A program made the position numbers and the translations under genes. From positions 81,175 through 145,174 of the forward strand of contig JYJN01000086.1 of assembly GCA_003263845.1 (NCBI GenBank): a DNA stretch of 64,000 nt, in the 5' to 3' direction. This document shows, in pieces, positions 1-9,588 of this stretch (its first letter is position 1; every line of letters starts with the position of its first letter). Source of the DNA: Vibrio aestivus. GTDB lineage: Bacteria > Pseudomonadota > Gammaproteobacteria > Enterobacterales > Vibrionaceae. A model generated the notes under the pieces. The model did no database searches and was not told where the DNA came from. It saw only the letters and a program-made list of their open reading frames with translations.

Positions 1-835
1 CTGGGAAGGGGCGAGCCACTGATTGTAGAGTGAAGTGAGTGAATCTTCTTTAATGTCTTCTAGAGCGAAATTGATGCGGCTAAGCAGTCGATGCTTGCCT
101 TTGGAACGGCGAAATGCAAGTGGTCTGCAGGCAGGTCGGAAGAACAGATAATGTGAGTGAGTCTTTAGGCTGTTCGCGCAGCAAAGCAGACAGCGCAAGC
201 GCATCACCAATGTAGGCATCCACTCCATTTTGCTGAATCGCGGTAAATGCGGCTTGCGTACTGCTTACGGTCGTAATTCGGCTTCCCGGTAGAAGCTTTG
301 GCAGCAAATCATTGAGTGCAAACCCAGCTTCCAGTGCGAGGTTGGCAGAGGCGAGTTCGCCTAAATCGTTAATCTGTTTATTTTGCGTGATGACCGCGCG
401 CCTAATTGAAAACATCGGCTCACTAAATGCCATGTATTCTTGGCGCTCTTGGGTGGCAGATACACCCACCAGAAGATCCAATTCACCTCTTTTGAATGCA
501 CTCAACACCTCACTAAAGGTTGGATAGAGCTTTACTTGGTAATTAAAGCCCGTATTTGCCGAAACTTGATCCAACATGCTGATCAGTAGCCCTTCAGATA
601 CGACATTACCTGAAGGCGTTTGATGTTGATAGCTGTAGGGCACCATATCGTAAGAAGGCAGCCCAACCTTTAATGTCACTGGTTTTGTTGTGGATGAGGT
701 TTGGTTAGGTGATGTTGATGTGGTTTGCGAAAAGGCATGAAGAGACCAAAACAGAGTCAGAAAGGACCCTAGCCACCAAGCAGCATGTCTTGTAACTCGT
801 TTAAATGCCTTATTGTGCAATAGCGTATTACGCAT
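1..835 (-). CDS. Periplasmic solute-binding sensor domain (SBP_bac_3), N-terminus of a probable hybrid sensor kinase; frameshifted and cut by the window edge
   Basis: The ATG at 835 starts a protein with a hydrophobic signal/anchor (about residues 20-37), then a family-3 solute-binding (Venus flytrap) fold: VGLPSYDMVPYSY near the start, GELDLLVGVSATQERQEYMAFS in the middle, GVDAYIGDALA near the end. The first frame stops at 80. If one base is restored near 138-142, the reading continues as PLAFRRSKGKHRLLSRINFALEDIK and ends in YNQWLAP, the normal end of such domains. It stays open to base 1. It follows a response-regulator gene by 47 bp on the same strand, so a BvgS/VieS-like membrane sensor kinase is the most likely whole gene. 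That is inference, because the kinase part is outside the window. A stand-alone binding protein is the alternative. Confidence 0.6.
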
Positions 836-882
836 AGAGACGTCCTGTCTTGTTGTGGCTCTGCGTTCTAGTTGCGCTCTAT

Positions 883-2226
883 TTATTCAACTGCCGCCAA
901 TGGCGCTTTTTTCAATGCAGGTAGGGCAAAATTATCCGCTTGTTGCAGGGCCATACGTTGCAATAGAGCTGTACCGGATTGTTCGGCTTTCAAGCCTGTT
1001 TCTATATGGAACTTGATTTGATTGAGCTTCTCGTCCAACCCCAATGTTTGATAACACAGAGCCAATAGGAAAAAAGCCTCGATATCAGTACCGGAGAACT
1101 CCTTGAGTGAAATACTCTCAATGCGCATTTTGGCAATTTCATGTTGTTCGAGCTGGATTAGCTGCAAAGTCCGGCAAAGCTTCAGAACAGGCTTGCTGAG
1201 CGAATGAGATTTTTCAGACAGTGATAGTCTTTTCCAAGCGGCTTCTGGCTTCCAAAGGCCTAACTCTTTGGGATTGAGTGTCATAGCGTCTGCCCACAAG
1301 ATAAGGGCTCTTTTGCCTGCCGAATCCCAAATCGAATATGGGACCAACTTAGCCAGCGATTTAAGATGTACGGTTGCTTGTTCCACATTCTTACTGAGCA
1401 GTTGCAGCCAAACCATGGTATTGGTGAGCTCTATATTGCTGCTATTGACACTGAGCACTTGCTCAATGAGATCATTTGCCGACTCAAAATCACTCGTATT
1501 CAAGCAGATCTTCACTTTTAGCTGATGCAACTTGATGTTTCTTGGGTTGTTTTTGATAAGCACATCGATTTGCTTTAGGGCGTCTTGAAAGAGCTGCTTG
1601 GCAATATAGATTTCGACTAGTTTCGCTTTTGCAGGTAGGTAGTCATGGAGCTGCAAAAGCCCGTTCAGCATGGCCTGAGCCTCTTCGATTTGTTGGTTTT
1701 TTATCAAAAGGTTGGCCATGTAAACAATGCCATCTTTTAATGTCGATGAATCTGGAGCTTTGGCAAATAAAGGCTTTACCGCGTTTAGACCATCTTTTAG
1801 ATAGGCTTGCTCTAAGGTGGAAAAATACTGTTGTCTAGACAGCGCCGATGTGACTCGTTTTATGATGTCGTCTGCTCTTATGGGCTTGACCAAGTAACCA
1901 TCTGGCTCGAAATTAGCGTAGCCAAAGAAGATATCTTGGCTGTCATTGGCGGTCACGATGAACACGATCGTTTGTGGTTTGATTAACTCTTTCTTCTGTA
2001 AATATTCAAGAAGCTGCAGGCCATTACTGCCCGAGCCTAAATCATGGTCAATTAATAAAATATCAAACCGACGGGCGCGGCAGGCTTCTATGGCATTTTG
2101 CGCATTGGAAGCACTAATCACATTGTTATTAGGCACACCGAGTTTGATCAGCAGGGCGCGTGTTGCACTCTGAATCACGTTGCTATCATCAATGATGAGG
2201 TAGCGTGAATGGGCAAGTATATCCAT
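883..2226 (-). CDS. Response regulator with N-terminal receiver and C-terminal TPR-like region (VieB-like)
   Basis: This 447-residue protein begins with a CheY-like receiver domain (about 1-125). The acidic pair is D13-D14, the phosphoacceptor is D60 in LLID, the switch threonine is T92 in VTAND, and the conserved lysine is K114 in YLVKP. After it comes a long helical region (about 150-430) with TPR-like pairs such as LLIKNQQIEEAQAMLNGLL and LNTSDFESANDLIEQVL. It has no DNA-binding or enzymatic output domain. REC plus TPR is the layout of VieB of Vibrio cholerae, which acts through protein contacts. The gene sits just upstream of the sensor gene on the same strand, so they probably form an operon. 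The start at 2226 has a GAAGG element about 7 bp upstream. Family assignment is from layout and motifs only. Confidence 0.75.
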   Translation of the reverse strand: MDILAHSRYLIIDDSNVIQSATRALLIKLGVPNNNVISASNAQNAIEACRARRFDILLIDHDLGSGSNGLQLLEYLQKKELIKPQTIVFIVTANDSQDIFFGYANFEPDGYLVKPIRADDIIKRVTSALSRQQYFSTLEQAYLKDGLNAVKPLFAKAPDSSTLKDGIVYMANLLIKNQQIEEAQAMLNGLLQLHDYLPAKAKLVEIYIAKQLFQDALKQIDVLIKNNPRNIKLHQLKVKICLNTSDFESANDLIEQVLSVNSSNIELTNTMVWLQLLSKNVEQATVHLKSLAKLVPYSIWDSAGKRALILWADAMTLNPKELGLWKPEAAWKRLSLSEKSHSLSKPVLKLCRTLQLIQLEQHEIAKMRIESISLKEFSGTDIEAFFLLALCYQTLGLDEKLNQIKFHIETGLKAEQSGTALLQRMALQQADNFALPALKKAPLAAVE

Positions 2227-2631
2227 ATCTTAGCCTTCTGACGGAATGTTAAGTTGCCGTTTTATCAATAGAGAGTAAGCGGCTTATATATTAGACATTT
2301 AAGTGTAGAAGTGAATATGGTGAATAGCCACGTGTTGCATATTTATTGGGCACAAAAAAATCCATAAAAAGTGATGTCGGTTCAGGATGGATTTTGTGCC
2401 ACATAAAGTGCGTTTTAGAAGGTTTGTGAGCAAACAATCGTGAGTTGCTTCTCCCTTACTTCAATCGTTTTGCCACTTCAGATATCCCTCGTCGTTAAAA
2501 TAGTACCCTTTACCACCACCAAAATTACTCGCTTGGTGTGGTGTTATAGCTTCGCCGTCTTATTTAGACCGCCTCTAAATTTCTCTGAGGCCTTGATAAA
2601 TGTGACCTTACGCGACTTTTTACTCTCTTCA

Positions 2632-2645
2632 TGAAAGCGCTCTCA
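2632..2645. promoter_or_regulatory. LacI-family operator-like site
   Basis: TGAAAGCGCTCTCA matches the LacI/GalR-family operator pattern TGNAANCGNTTNCA with one mismatch and has the typical central CG. It lies 167 bp upstream of the LacI gene. Function is inferred. Confidence 0.5.
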
Positions 2646-2659
2646 TGAAACTGTTTCAT
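2645..2659. promoter_or_regulatory. Inverted repeat next to the operator
   Basis: ATGAAACTGTTTCAT is a 15-bp palindrome with a single central base. It directly adjoins the LacI-type site. It resembles the operator half-sites (TGAAA/TTTCA) but lacks the central CG, so it may be an auxiliary site. Confidence 0.35.
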
Positions 2660-2773
2660 GGCGAGAATCGAAACTGTAGTAGCTTTCAATCTTTCGAAAA
2701 TTGGCGTTTTTTACTCAAATTGGACTGTGATTGGACTCACATTCCATATTGGCCATTTTGACAATACTGCCCC

Positions 2774-2787
2774 TGTAAGCGGTTTCA
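2774..2787. promoter_or_regulatory. LacI-family operator, perfect consensus match
   Basis: TGTAAGCGGTTTCA fits TGNAANCGNTTNCA at every fixed position. It ends 24 bp before the TTG start of the LacI gene, so it is well placed for autoregulation and for control of the transporter operon downstream. Whether the bound protein is this LacI or the one at 16450 cannot be told from sequence. Confidence 0.6.
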
Positions 2788-2811
2788 AGTTCAGTCAGTA
2801 TTGAGGTTCCT

Positions 2812-3817
2812 TTGGCAACAATTAAGCATGTTTCGGAGTACGCGGGTGTGTCTCAGGCAACCGTATCGCGAGTCATTAACGGTACGAGCCGAGTCAGCCA
2901 CGACAAAAAGCTCAAAGTGGAAAAAGCGATTAAAGATCTGGGCTATCGCCCAAACTCCATCGCACAAGCTTTAGCCTCAAGTCGTACAGGGAGCGTGGGT
3001 ATTGTTGTACCAGAGCTTGGTGGTCCTTTCTTCTCAGGTATTTTGCACTGTTTGGAAGAGAACCTAAGACGCTTTGGTTACCACGCGGTGGTGACAGCGG
3101 GATCCAATACAGAGCAGGGGCAACGTGAGTCTGTAGAGTTTTTATTAGGGCGAAGGTGGATGCGCTAATTCTGCACGCTCAGCACCTGAGTGACGACTAT
3201 TTAATCGCTTTGGAAGAGCAGGGCATATCGGTGGTTCTTGTGAACCGATTTGTTCCTGAGATGGCGTTGAGCTGTATAGATATTGATAACGAACTTGGGG
3301 GAAGATCGCGACTCAACATCTAATCAACATGGGGCACAAAGAGATCGCTTGTATCACAGGGCCGCTCGATAAGTCAGATGCACGGGGGCGTCTGCAAGGT
3401 TATCGAAAGGCTTTAGAAGAAGCGGGCTTGGAGTATAACGAATCACTGGTTTCTGAGGCGGGTTTCACCGAAGAAACGGGTGTGAGTGCGATGAAGAAGT
3501 TGCTCAAACGTGGCTGTGATTTTAGTGCGATATTCGCATCGAATGATCACATGGCATTTGGCGCTTTTGAAGTGTTGCGCAGTGAAGGAATCTCGGTTCC
3601 AGAGGATGTGTCGCTCGTAGGGTTCGACAATATTCTTTTCGCTCGTTATTTAACCCCGGGCCTAACGACCATCAACTTCCCAATCGAGCAGATGAGCATT
3701 GAAGCAGTACAGCTCACTATTCAAAAACTTAATAAAAATAAACGTGATGTGAATTTCAAGCTTTCGCCATCGTTGGTGACACGGAATTCGGTTCAGAACC
3801 TACTCAATACCCTATAA
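2812..3817 (+). CDS. LacI-family transcriptional regulator (two frameshifts)
   Basis: The start is TTG at 2812 with GAGG 5-6 bp upstream. The product begins MATIKHVSEYAGVSQATVSR, a textbook LacI helix-turn-helix, followed by the hinge helix and a periplasmic-binding-protein-like effector domain (GIVVPELGGPF, then SLVGFDNILFARYLTPGLTT near the end). The frame breaks near 3150 and again near 3300. Restoring one base at each place rejoins LLGRKVDALILH and DNELGGKIATQHLINMGHKE, giving a normal protein of about 335 residues. The gene lies 18 bp upstream of the sugar-binding protein gene and behind a perfect LacI operator. It is therefore the likely local regulator of the transporter operon, responding to an imported beta-glucoside or its breakdown product (inference). 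Confidence 0.85.
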
Positions 3818-3835
3818 AAACATTAAGGATAACAA

Positions 3836-5080
3836 ATGAAATTCAAGACTTTAGCGCTAACAAGTGCTGTTGCTTTAGGACTTGCAGCAACAGCGACAGC
3901 TGCCGATAAACAGATTCGTTTCGATGGATTTCCAGACTTTGATAGCAGCCTGAAAGTGTTACTTCCAGACTTCGAAAAAGAGTCAGGCATCAAAGTGGAT
4001 TACCTGATGAATAACCATGGTGACCACCACACGAAGCTGACAACTAACCTTGCGACAGGCTCTGGTGCAGGCGACGTTATTGTTGTGGATGTTGAGAAGA
4101 TTGGCCCTTTCGTAGCATCAGGCGGTCTAGTTAACCTGTCTGAGCAATACGGCGCAGACAAATACGAAGAGCGCTTTGCACCTTACGCTTGGGCACAAGG
4201 TAAAGGTTCAGACGGTGACGTATACGGTATCCCAGTCGACCTTGGTCCTGGTGTGATGTACTACCGCACAGACATTTTTGAAAATGCCGGCATTGATGTT
4301 GAAGAAGCCATCAAAGATTGGGATTCATACATTGCGGCGGGTGAAAAACTGAAAGAGAAGAATGTACAGCTAATCGCATCAGCGGCCGATGTGGCGCAAG
4401 CGATTATCTTCACAACGGTACCAGAAGGTGAAGGTCTGTACTTCGATATGGATGGCAAGCCGGTTGTGACTTCTGAGCGTTTTGTTCACGCCTTTACCGT
4501 TGCAAAAGAGATCCGCGACAAAGGTCTTGATGGCCGCATCCTTGCTTGGTCTAACGAATGGTATGAAGGTTTCCGTAACGGTACGTTCGCGACACAACTT
4601 TCAGGTGCATGGCTACTGGGTCACCTAAACAACTGGATTGCGCCAGACACAGCAGGTATGTGGGGTGTTGAGAACCTACCAGATGGCATCTACGGCAGCT
4701 GGGGTGGTTCATTCCTATCAATTCCAACTCAGTCACCAAACCAAGATGAAGCTTGGCAGCTGATTGAATACATGACAACGGATCGCGATGTTCAGCTAAA
4801 ACACTTCGAAACTATCGCAGCATTTCCAGCAAACACAACGACTTACGACGACGACTTGTTCCAAGAAGAAGTGGCGTTCTTAGGTGGTCAGAAAGCGCGT
4901 TTGGTATTTGCTGAAGTGGCGCAGAACATCAAGCCAGTTCAACCAGCCAAGGGTGACCACGTTGCACGTTCAATCATCCTAGAAAACGCACTAATGGAAG
5001 TGCTAGATGAAGGAAAAGACATCGAAACAGCACTGAAAGAGGCAGAGCGTCTCATTCAGCGTCGCACACGTAACATGTAA
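3836..5080 (+). CDS. Sugar ABC transporter substrate-binding protein (family 1)
   Basis: This 414-residue protein has a clear Sec signal peptide (positive start, hydrophobic run, AxA cleavage region ATATAADK near residue 23). The mature part has the family-1 sugar-binding layout: a lobe with SGAGDVIVVDVEKIG, PVDLGPGVMYYRTDIFENAG, and NGTFATQLSGAWLLG near the middle. Aromatic residues in these loops probably stack on the sugar. It is the periplasmic receptor for the permease pair that follows and the ATPase at 8387. AAGGA lies just before the ATG. A hairpin after its stop probably sets its higher expression over the permeases, as in malE-type operons. The ligand is inferred to be a beta-gluco-oligosaccharide from the adjacent enzymes. 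Confidence 0.9.
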   Translation: MKFKTLALTSAVALGLAATATAADKQIRFDGFPDFDSSLKVLLPDFEKESGIKVDYLMNNHGDHHTKLTTNLATGSGAGDVIVVDVEKIGPFVASGGLVNLSEQYGADKYEERFAPYAWAQGKGSDGDVYGIPVDLGPGVMYYRTDIFENAGIDVEEAIKDWDSYIAAGEKLKEKNVQLIASAADVAQAIIFTTVPEGEGLYFDMDGKPVVTSERFVHAFTVAKEIRDKGLDGRILAWSNEWYEGFRNGTFATQLSGAWLLGHLNNWIAPDTAGMWGVENLPDGIYGSWGGSFLSIPTQSPNQDEAWQLIEYMTTDRDVQLKHFETIAAFPANTTTYDDDLFQEEVAFLGGQKARLVFAEVAQNIKPVQPAKGDHVARSIILENALMEVLDEGKDIETALKEAERLIQRRTRNM

Positions 5081-5104
5081 TTTTCGAGTTAGTTTGTAAG
5101 GTTT

Positions 5105-5124
5105 GGAGGCGTGCAAACGCCTCC
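5105..5124 (+). terminator. Intercistronic hairpin between binding protein and permease genes
   Basis: GGAGGCG and CGCCTCC form a 7-bp perfect stem with a 6-base loop, followed by only TTT. This fits an mRNA-stabilising or partial-termination hairpin that lowers expression of the downstream permeases rather than a full terminator. Confidence 0.6.
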
Positions 5125-5143
5125 TTTGTAAGAGGTCGTTCAC

Positions 5144-6133
5144 ATGAATCACGCAGCGAGCAATGTCATGGAAACTAATGAGCGTAAAAGCCTTTTTTCT
5201 CGTCTGAGTTTGAAAGCGCTTACACCGTATGGGTTCCTTCTGCCGTTTCTGGTCATCTTCTCGGTATTTGGGATCTTCCCATTACTGTTCTCGGTTTATC
5301 TATCGTTTCAGGTGTGGAACCCGGTTGAGGGTATGGATGCGATGGAGTTTGTTGGGTTTGAAAACTACCACATCGCACTGACAGACCCGTGGCTATGGCG
5401 TTCACTGAAGAATACGGTATGGCTAGCTATCACATCGGGTGTTGCGCAGCATTTAGTCGCGATTCCAGTGGCTTACATGTTAGTTTCAATGGGCGATCGT
5501 CTTCGTCATTGGCTAACCTCGGCGTATTTCCTACCGTTCATTACTTCAACGGTCGCAGCGTCGCTTATCTTCTTCAATATGTATTCGCCAAATTCGGGCA
5601 TCATCAACCAAACCTTGATTGCTTTAGCAGACAGCACCTTCCTAGGTTGGGCTTTTGGTTGGGTACATGAATTCCAGCCAATTCGCTGGTTAGACGATGC
5701 CACCATGATCAAACCGTCAATCGCGATTGTGATCTTCTGGAAGTACACAGGTTTTAACATCGTACTATACACAACGGGCTTGATGACGATTCCAAAAGAC
5801 ATCTTAGAAGCGGCTCGTATGGATGGCGCTAACGCGTTCCACCGTTTCTGGCACATTTCACTGCCAATGATTCGTCCGTTCATCTTCTTTGCTATCACTA
5901 TGACCATCATTGGTAACTTGCAGCTATTCGAAGAACCGTTCGTTCTTACTCGTGGCAGCGGCGGTACTGGTCAATCTGGTCTAACGATTTCTATGTACCT
6001 ATACAAAGTGGGTTGGGAATGGCTAGAAATGGGCACAGCATCGGCAATTTCTTGGTTACTGTTTGCGCTAATCGCAACGTGTACTGCAGTTCAGTTCTTG
6101 TTCTTTGGCAAGAAAGGCTTAGGGGAGCAATAG
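5144..6133 (+). CDS. Sugar ABC transporter permease, MalF/UgpA type
   Basis: This 329-residue inner-membrane protein has about six hydrophobic segments; the first (FLLPFLVIFSVFGIFPLLFSV) comes after a 30-residue cytoplasmic start. The permease EAA loop is present as EAARMDGANAFHRFWHISLP, which docks the ATPase. The gene follows the binding protein after the 5105 hairpin and is two bases from the next permease, so the two are translated together and form the heterodimeric channel. No disruption is seen. Confidence 0.9.
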   Translation: MNHAASNVMETNERKSLFSRLSLKALTPYGFLLPFLVIFSVFGIFPLLFSVYLSFQVWNPVEGMDAMEFVGFENYHIALTDPWLWRSLKNTVWLAITSGVAQHLVAIPVAYMLVSMGDRLRHWLTSAYFLPFITSTVAASLIFFNMYSPNSGIINQTLIALADSTFLGWAFGWVHEFQPIRWLDDATMIKPSIAIVIFWKYTGFNIVLYTTGLMTIPKDILEAARMDGANAFHRFWHISLPMIRPFIFFAITMTIIGNLQLFEEPFVLTRGSGGTGQSGLTISMYLYKVGWEWLEMGTASAISWLLFALIATCTAVQFLFFGKKGLGEQ

Positions 6134-6135
6134 GA

Positions 6136-7029
6136 ATGACGACTTCAACTAAGACAAATTCATCGCCACTGGCAGCATTGATGCCAAGCGATCGTACCAT
6201 CTACATCTTGACCAAGATTGCTATGGTATTACTGGCCATTATTCTGATTATTTCAGCGATTGTGACGGTATTTCCATTTGTGTGGTCGGCGTTACTTTCA
6301 ACCCGTGACCGCTCAGAAATCTTTGGTACAGGCATTAGCCTCGCGATTGGCGACAGCTTAGCGTACAACTACGCACAGCTACTTGAGATTATGCCTTTCT
6401 GGAAGGCGATGTTTAACTCAATCTATGTTGCGTTCCTTGGTACGACTATCTCGCTACTGTTCTGTAGCATGGGTGGTTATGCGTTTGCGGTGTACAAGTT
6501 TAAAGGCAAAAACATTCTGTTCGGAATGTTGGTTGGCTCGATGGCGATTCCACCGGTATTGAGCTTGATCCCTTACTTCATGATAGTGAAATTCTTGGGG
6601 CTATTGGACAACCATATGGCCGTTTGGCTGCCGTTTACGGCCACACCATTTGGTATCTTCCTGATGCGCCAACACGTGATTGCGTCGATTCCAAAAGAGC
6701 TTCTAGAGGCAGCGAAACTGGACGGTGCAGGCGAGTTCAGAACGTACTGGAGTGTGGTTCTACCGTTGATGAAGCCAGCTCTAGCGACACTCGCTATCGT
6801 ACAGTTTGTTTTCTTCTGGAACATGTTCATGCAGCCACTGGTGGTATTGAACTCACCAGACAACTACGTGATTACACAGGCACTACGAAGCGTACAGGGC
6901 ATCCCTAACACGCCTTGGGGCGCAGTAATGCTAGGGACAACCATTTCAATCTTGCCGCTTGTGATTACATATCTGTTTGCGTCTAAGCAGATGATCAGTG
7001 GCTTAACCTCTGGCGCAGTGAAAGGTTAA
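6136..7029 (+). CDS. Sugar ABC transporter permease, MalG/UgpE type
   Basis: The ATG at 6136 is chosen because it lies two bases after the upstream stop and has AGGGGAGC in front. A longer reading from 6013 would lie inside the previous gene. The 297-residue product has six membrane segments and an EAA loop, EAAKLDGAGEFRTYWSVVLP. It ends in a short cytoplasmic tail, SGLTSGAVKG, typical of MalG partners. With the 5144 product it should form the channel powered by the ATPase at 8387. Confidence 0.9.
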   Translation: MTTSTKTNSSPLAALMPSDRTIYILTKIAMVLLAIILIISAIVTVFPFVWSALLSTRDRSEIFGTGISLAIGDSLAYNYAQLLEIMPFWKAMFNSIYVAFLGTTISLLFCSMGGYAFAVYKFKGKNILFGMLVGSMAIPPVLSLIPYFMIVKFLGLLDNHMAVWLPFTATPFGIFLMRQHVIASIPKELLEAAKLDGAGEFRTYWSVVLPLMKPALATLAIVQFVFFWNMFMQPLVVLNSPDNYVITQALRSVQGIPNTPWGAVMLGTTISILPLVITYLFASKQMISGLTSGAVKG

Positions 7030-7037
7030 GGTTTGAT

Positions 7038-8387
7038 ATGAACAAGTTTCAACTTCCAAACAATTCACAGATGAACAACCCTGAGTTCGTATTTGGTGTG
7101 GCGACGTCGTCATACCAAATCGAAGGGGGTGTCAATGAGGGCGGTCGTACGCCTTCTATCTGGGATACATTTTGTAAAGTGCCTGGGAAAGTGGACAAGG
7201 GCGATCACGGCGATGTGGCCTGCGATCACTACCACCTTTGGCAGCAAGATATCGAGATGATTCAAGGGTTGGGCGTAGACGCATACCGTTTGTCGATTGC
7301 ATGGCCACGTATTGTTCCCCAAGAGGGTCTAGTCAACCCTGAGGGCCTTGCTTTCTATGAACAGATCATCGACGAGTGTCATGCTCGTGGTCTGAAGGTG
7401 TACGTCACACTCTACCATTGGGACCTACCTCAATACCTTGAAGACAAAGGTGGTTGGCTAAACCGCGATACAGCATACAAGTTTGCCGAGTATGCGAAGG
7501 TAGTCAGTGAACACTTTGGTAACAAAATCGATGTGTACACGACGCTTAATGAACCCTTCGTTTCTGCATTCCTTGGTTATCGTTGGGGCAATCACGCTCC
7601 TGGCATTGTGGGTGAGAGAGAAGGTTTTTTGGCCTCTCATCACCTGATGCTTGCCCATGGTCTGGCGATGCCGATTTTGCGTGCTAACGCTCCACTAGCT
7701 AAGCACGGCATTGTGTTTAATGCCTCTCCTGCTTATCCAGAACAAGAGAAAGATCAGCTCGCGGCGGATTACGCAGCGGCAGAGAATCACCACTGGTTTA
7801 TCGATCCGGTTCTGAAAGGGGAATACCCGCAAATAGTGCTAGAGCGCATTTTAGATAAAGCGCCGATGATACTTGAAGGTGACATGGCCATCATCAGTGC
7901 GCCTGTCGATTACATCGGCATCAATTACTACTCACGTGATGTAGTGCGCTTTGATGAAAACGGCGATATCGAAAAAGTGGCTATTGAGGGAGCTGAGCAT
8001 ACTCATATAGGTTGGGAAATTTACCCGCAGGGCCTGACAGATCTACTGGTTCGCTTGAACGAGCGCCATGAGAATCTGCCTCCGATTTATATCACCGAGA
8101 ACGGTGCCGCTGGAAACGATGAGTGTGTCAGCGGTCAAGTGAATGACGAACAGCGCGTTCGTTACTTTCAAACGCACCTAGAAGCACTCGACAACGCAAT
8201 CAACGCGGGTGTAGCCGTTAAAGGTTACTTCGCATGGAGTTTGATGGACAATTTTGAATGGGCATTTGGCTACGAGCAGCGCTTTGGCATTGTCCATGTC
8301 GATTATCAAACTCAACAAAGAACCCTAAAACAGAGCGCTATCGCATACCGAAACATGTTGTTAGAGCGCGCTGAGGAGAACAAATAA
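7038..8387 (+). CDS. bglA: Family 1 beta-glucosidase
   Basis: This 449-residue cytoplasmic GH1 enzyme hydrolyses beta-glucosides. It has the N-terminal signature FGVATSSYQIEGG. The acid/base is E172 in TLNEPF and the nucleophile is E354 in YITENG. The usual aglycone/glucose-binding residues are there too (Q27, H127-W128, and W/E near the end in SLMDNFEWAFGYEQRFG). It has no signal peptide, so it acts on imported sugars. It is eight bases after the permease gene, and its stop overlaps the ATG of the ATPase gene (TAATG), so it is translated as part of the transporter operon. Confidence 0.93.
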   Translation: MNKFQLPNNSQMNNPEFVFGVATSSYQIEGGVNEGGRTPSIWDTFCKVPGKVDKGDHGDVACDHYHLWQQDIEMIQGLGVDAYRLSIAWPRIVPQEGLVNPEGLAFYEQIIDECHARGLKVYVTLYHWDLPQYLEDKGGWLNRDTAYKFAEYAKVVSEHFGNKIDVYTTLNEPFVSAFLGYRWGNHAPGIVGEREGFLASHHLMLAHGLAMPILRANAPLAKHGIVFNASPAYPEQEKDQLAADYAAAENHHWFIDPVLKGEYPQIVLERILDKAPMILEGDMAIISAPVDYIGINYYSRDVVRFDENGDIEKVAIEGAEHTHIGWEIYPQGLTDLLVRLNERHENLPPIYITENGAAGNDECVSGQVNDEQRVRYFQTHLEALDNAINAGVAVKGYFAWSLMDNFEWAFGYEQRFGIVHVDYQTQQRTLKQSAIAYRNMLLERAEENK

Positions 8388-9478
8388 TGGCTAAAGTAGA
8401 ATTTAAAAACATCAAAAAATCATTCGGCGACGTCGACGTTGTTAAACACTTTGACTTTACGGTAGAAGACGGTGAGTTTGTGGTATTCCTTGGTCCATCT
8501 GGCTGTGGTAAATCGACCACGCTACGTATGTTAGCGGGCTTGGAATCTATCTCTTCAGGCGATATCTACGTTGGCGATAAGCTGATGAACAAAATTGACG
8601 CGAAAGATCGCGACCTTGCTATGGTGTTCCAAAGCTACGCGCTATACCCGCACATGACGGTGTATGAGAACATCGCATTCGCTCTGAAGCTAAAAGGCAT
8701 GCCAAAAGAGGAAATCGACACTGAAGTACGTAAAGCGGCAAAAATGTTGGAGCTTGAACCGCTGCTAAGTCGTAAGCCGAAAGAGCTTTCTGGTGGTCAG
8801 CGTCAGCGTGTGGCGATGGGCCGTGCGATGGTTCGCACCCCGAAGGTATTCCTATTTGATGAGCCGTTGTCGAACCTTGATGCCAAACTTCGTGGTGTGA
8901 TGCGCGAAGAGATCAAGCAGCTTCATCGCGAGCTCAAAACCACCACCATCTACGTGACGCACGATCAGATTGAAGCGATGACACTGGCTGACCGCATCGT
9001 CATTCTAAAAGATGGTTACGTAGCGCAAGTCGGTACACCGACAGAAGTATTCCAGCGCCCTGCGAACAAATTTGTGGCTCAGTTCATTGGTAACCCTTCA
9101 ATGAACATGTTGGATGCAAAATTGATCGACAAAGATGGCGAGTTCTTTGTTGAGTTAGGTGATGTTCTTATCCCACTTCCAGAGCGCTTCAAAGCATTGG
9201 CTTCGAAAAACCTAGCGCTGCATTTTGGTGTTCGCCCAACCGACATTCACCTACGTGCAGAGCAAGTGGATCACGACCGTGTGCTGCCTTTCAACGTGAA
9301 GATCAAAGACAAAGAACTACTGGGTGCCAGCATCTTGCTGAAAACCGAAGTGGCGGGCCAAGACTTGATGGTAGAAACCCAAGCGGCCGAATTGGATGTG
9401 GACGAAGTGACTCTGTACTTCGATCTTGACTCAATTCATCTATTCGATGCGCTAAGCGAGAACTCGCTTGCGAGCTAA
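8387..9478 (+). CDS. Sugar ABC transporter ATPase, MalK/UgpC type
   Basis: This 363-residue ATPase has Walker A GPSGCGKST (36-44), a Q-loop (VFQSYALYPHM), the signature LSGGQRQR, Walker B VFLFDEP, a D-loop SNLDAKLR and the H-loop THDQIEAM. The C-terminal third is an OB/TOBE regulatory domain (HFGVRPTDIHL). It energises the two permeases encoded at 5144 and 6136. Its start overlaps the stop of the GH1 gene. Placing the ATPase after a glycosidase is slightly unusual but suggests equal expression of uptake and breakdown. Confidence 0.93.
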   Translation: MAKVEFKNIKKSFGDVDVVKHFDFTVEDGEFVVFLGPSGCGKSTTLRMLAGLESISSGDIYVGDKLMNKIDAKDRDLAMVFQSYALYPHMTVYENIAFALKLKGMPKEEIDTEVRKAAKMLELEPLLSRKPKELSGGQRQRVAMGRAMVRTPKVFLFDEPLSNLDAKLRGVMREEIKQLHRELKTTTIYVTHDQIEAMTLADRIVILKDGYVAQVGTPTEVFQRPANKFVAQFIGNPSMNMLDAKLIDKDGEFFVELGDVLIPLPERFKALASKNLALHFGVRPTDIHLRAEQVDHDRVLPFNVKIKDKELLGASILLKTEVAGQDLMVETQAAELDVDEVTLYFDLDSIHLFDALSENSLAS

Positions 9479-9538
9479 ACCTATCGGTTAGCTTCTTAAC
9501 TTTTTAAACGCTTGTTGTATTTCAATTCAGCTTCTCCC

Positions 9539-9561
9539 TTCCTTCTCCTTTGGAGAGGGAA
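9539..9561. terminator. Intergenic hairpin after the transporter operon
   Basis: TTCCTTCTCC pairs with GGAGAGGGAA (one G-T mismatch) around a three-base loop, inside a pyrimidine/purine-rich stretch. It may be a stabilising or attenuating hairpin between the ATPase and phosphorylase genes. There is no T-run, so full termination is unlikely. Confidence 0.4.
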
Positions 9562-9588
9562 GTCGGGGAGAGGCTAGGGATAGTTATA

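Larger units (their letters stand above)
2227..2811. other. Divergent intergenic region with LacI-type operators
   Basis: This 585-bp stretch separates the minus-strand regulator gene from the plus-strand LacI gene. I see no credible gene in it. It contains two LacI-type palindromes and a third inverted repeat (listed separately) and so probably carries the promoters for both directions. Confidence 0.6.

Noticed and set aside
5506..5910. Long minus-strand open frame within the permease gene
   Set aside because: It is the antisense shadow of a well-conserved permease with better codon use on the plus strand.
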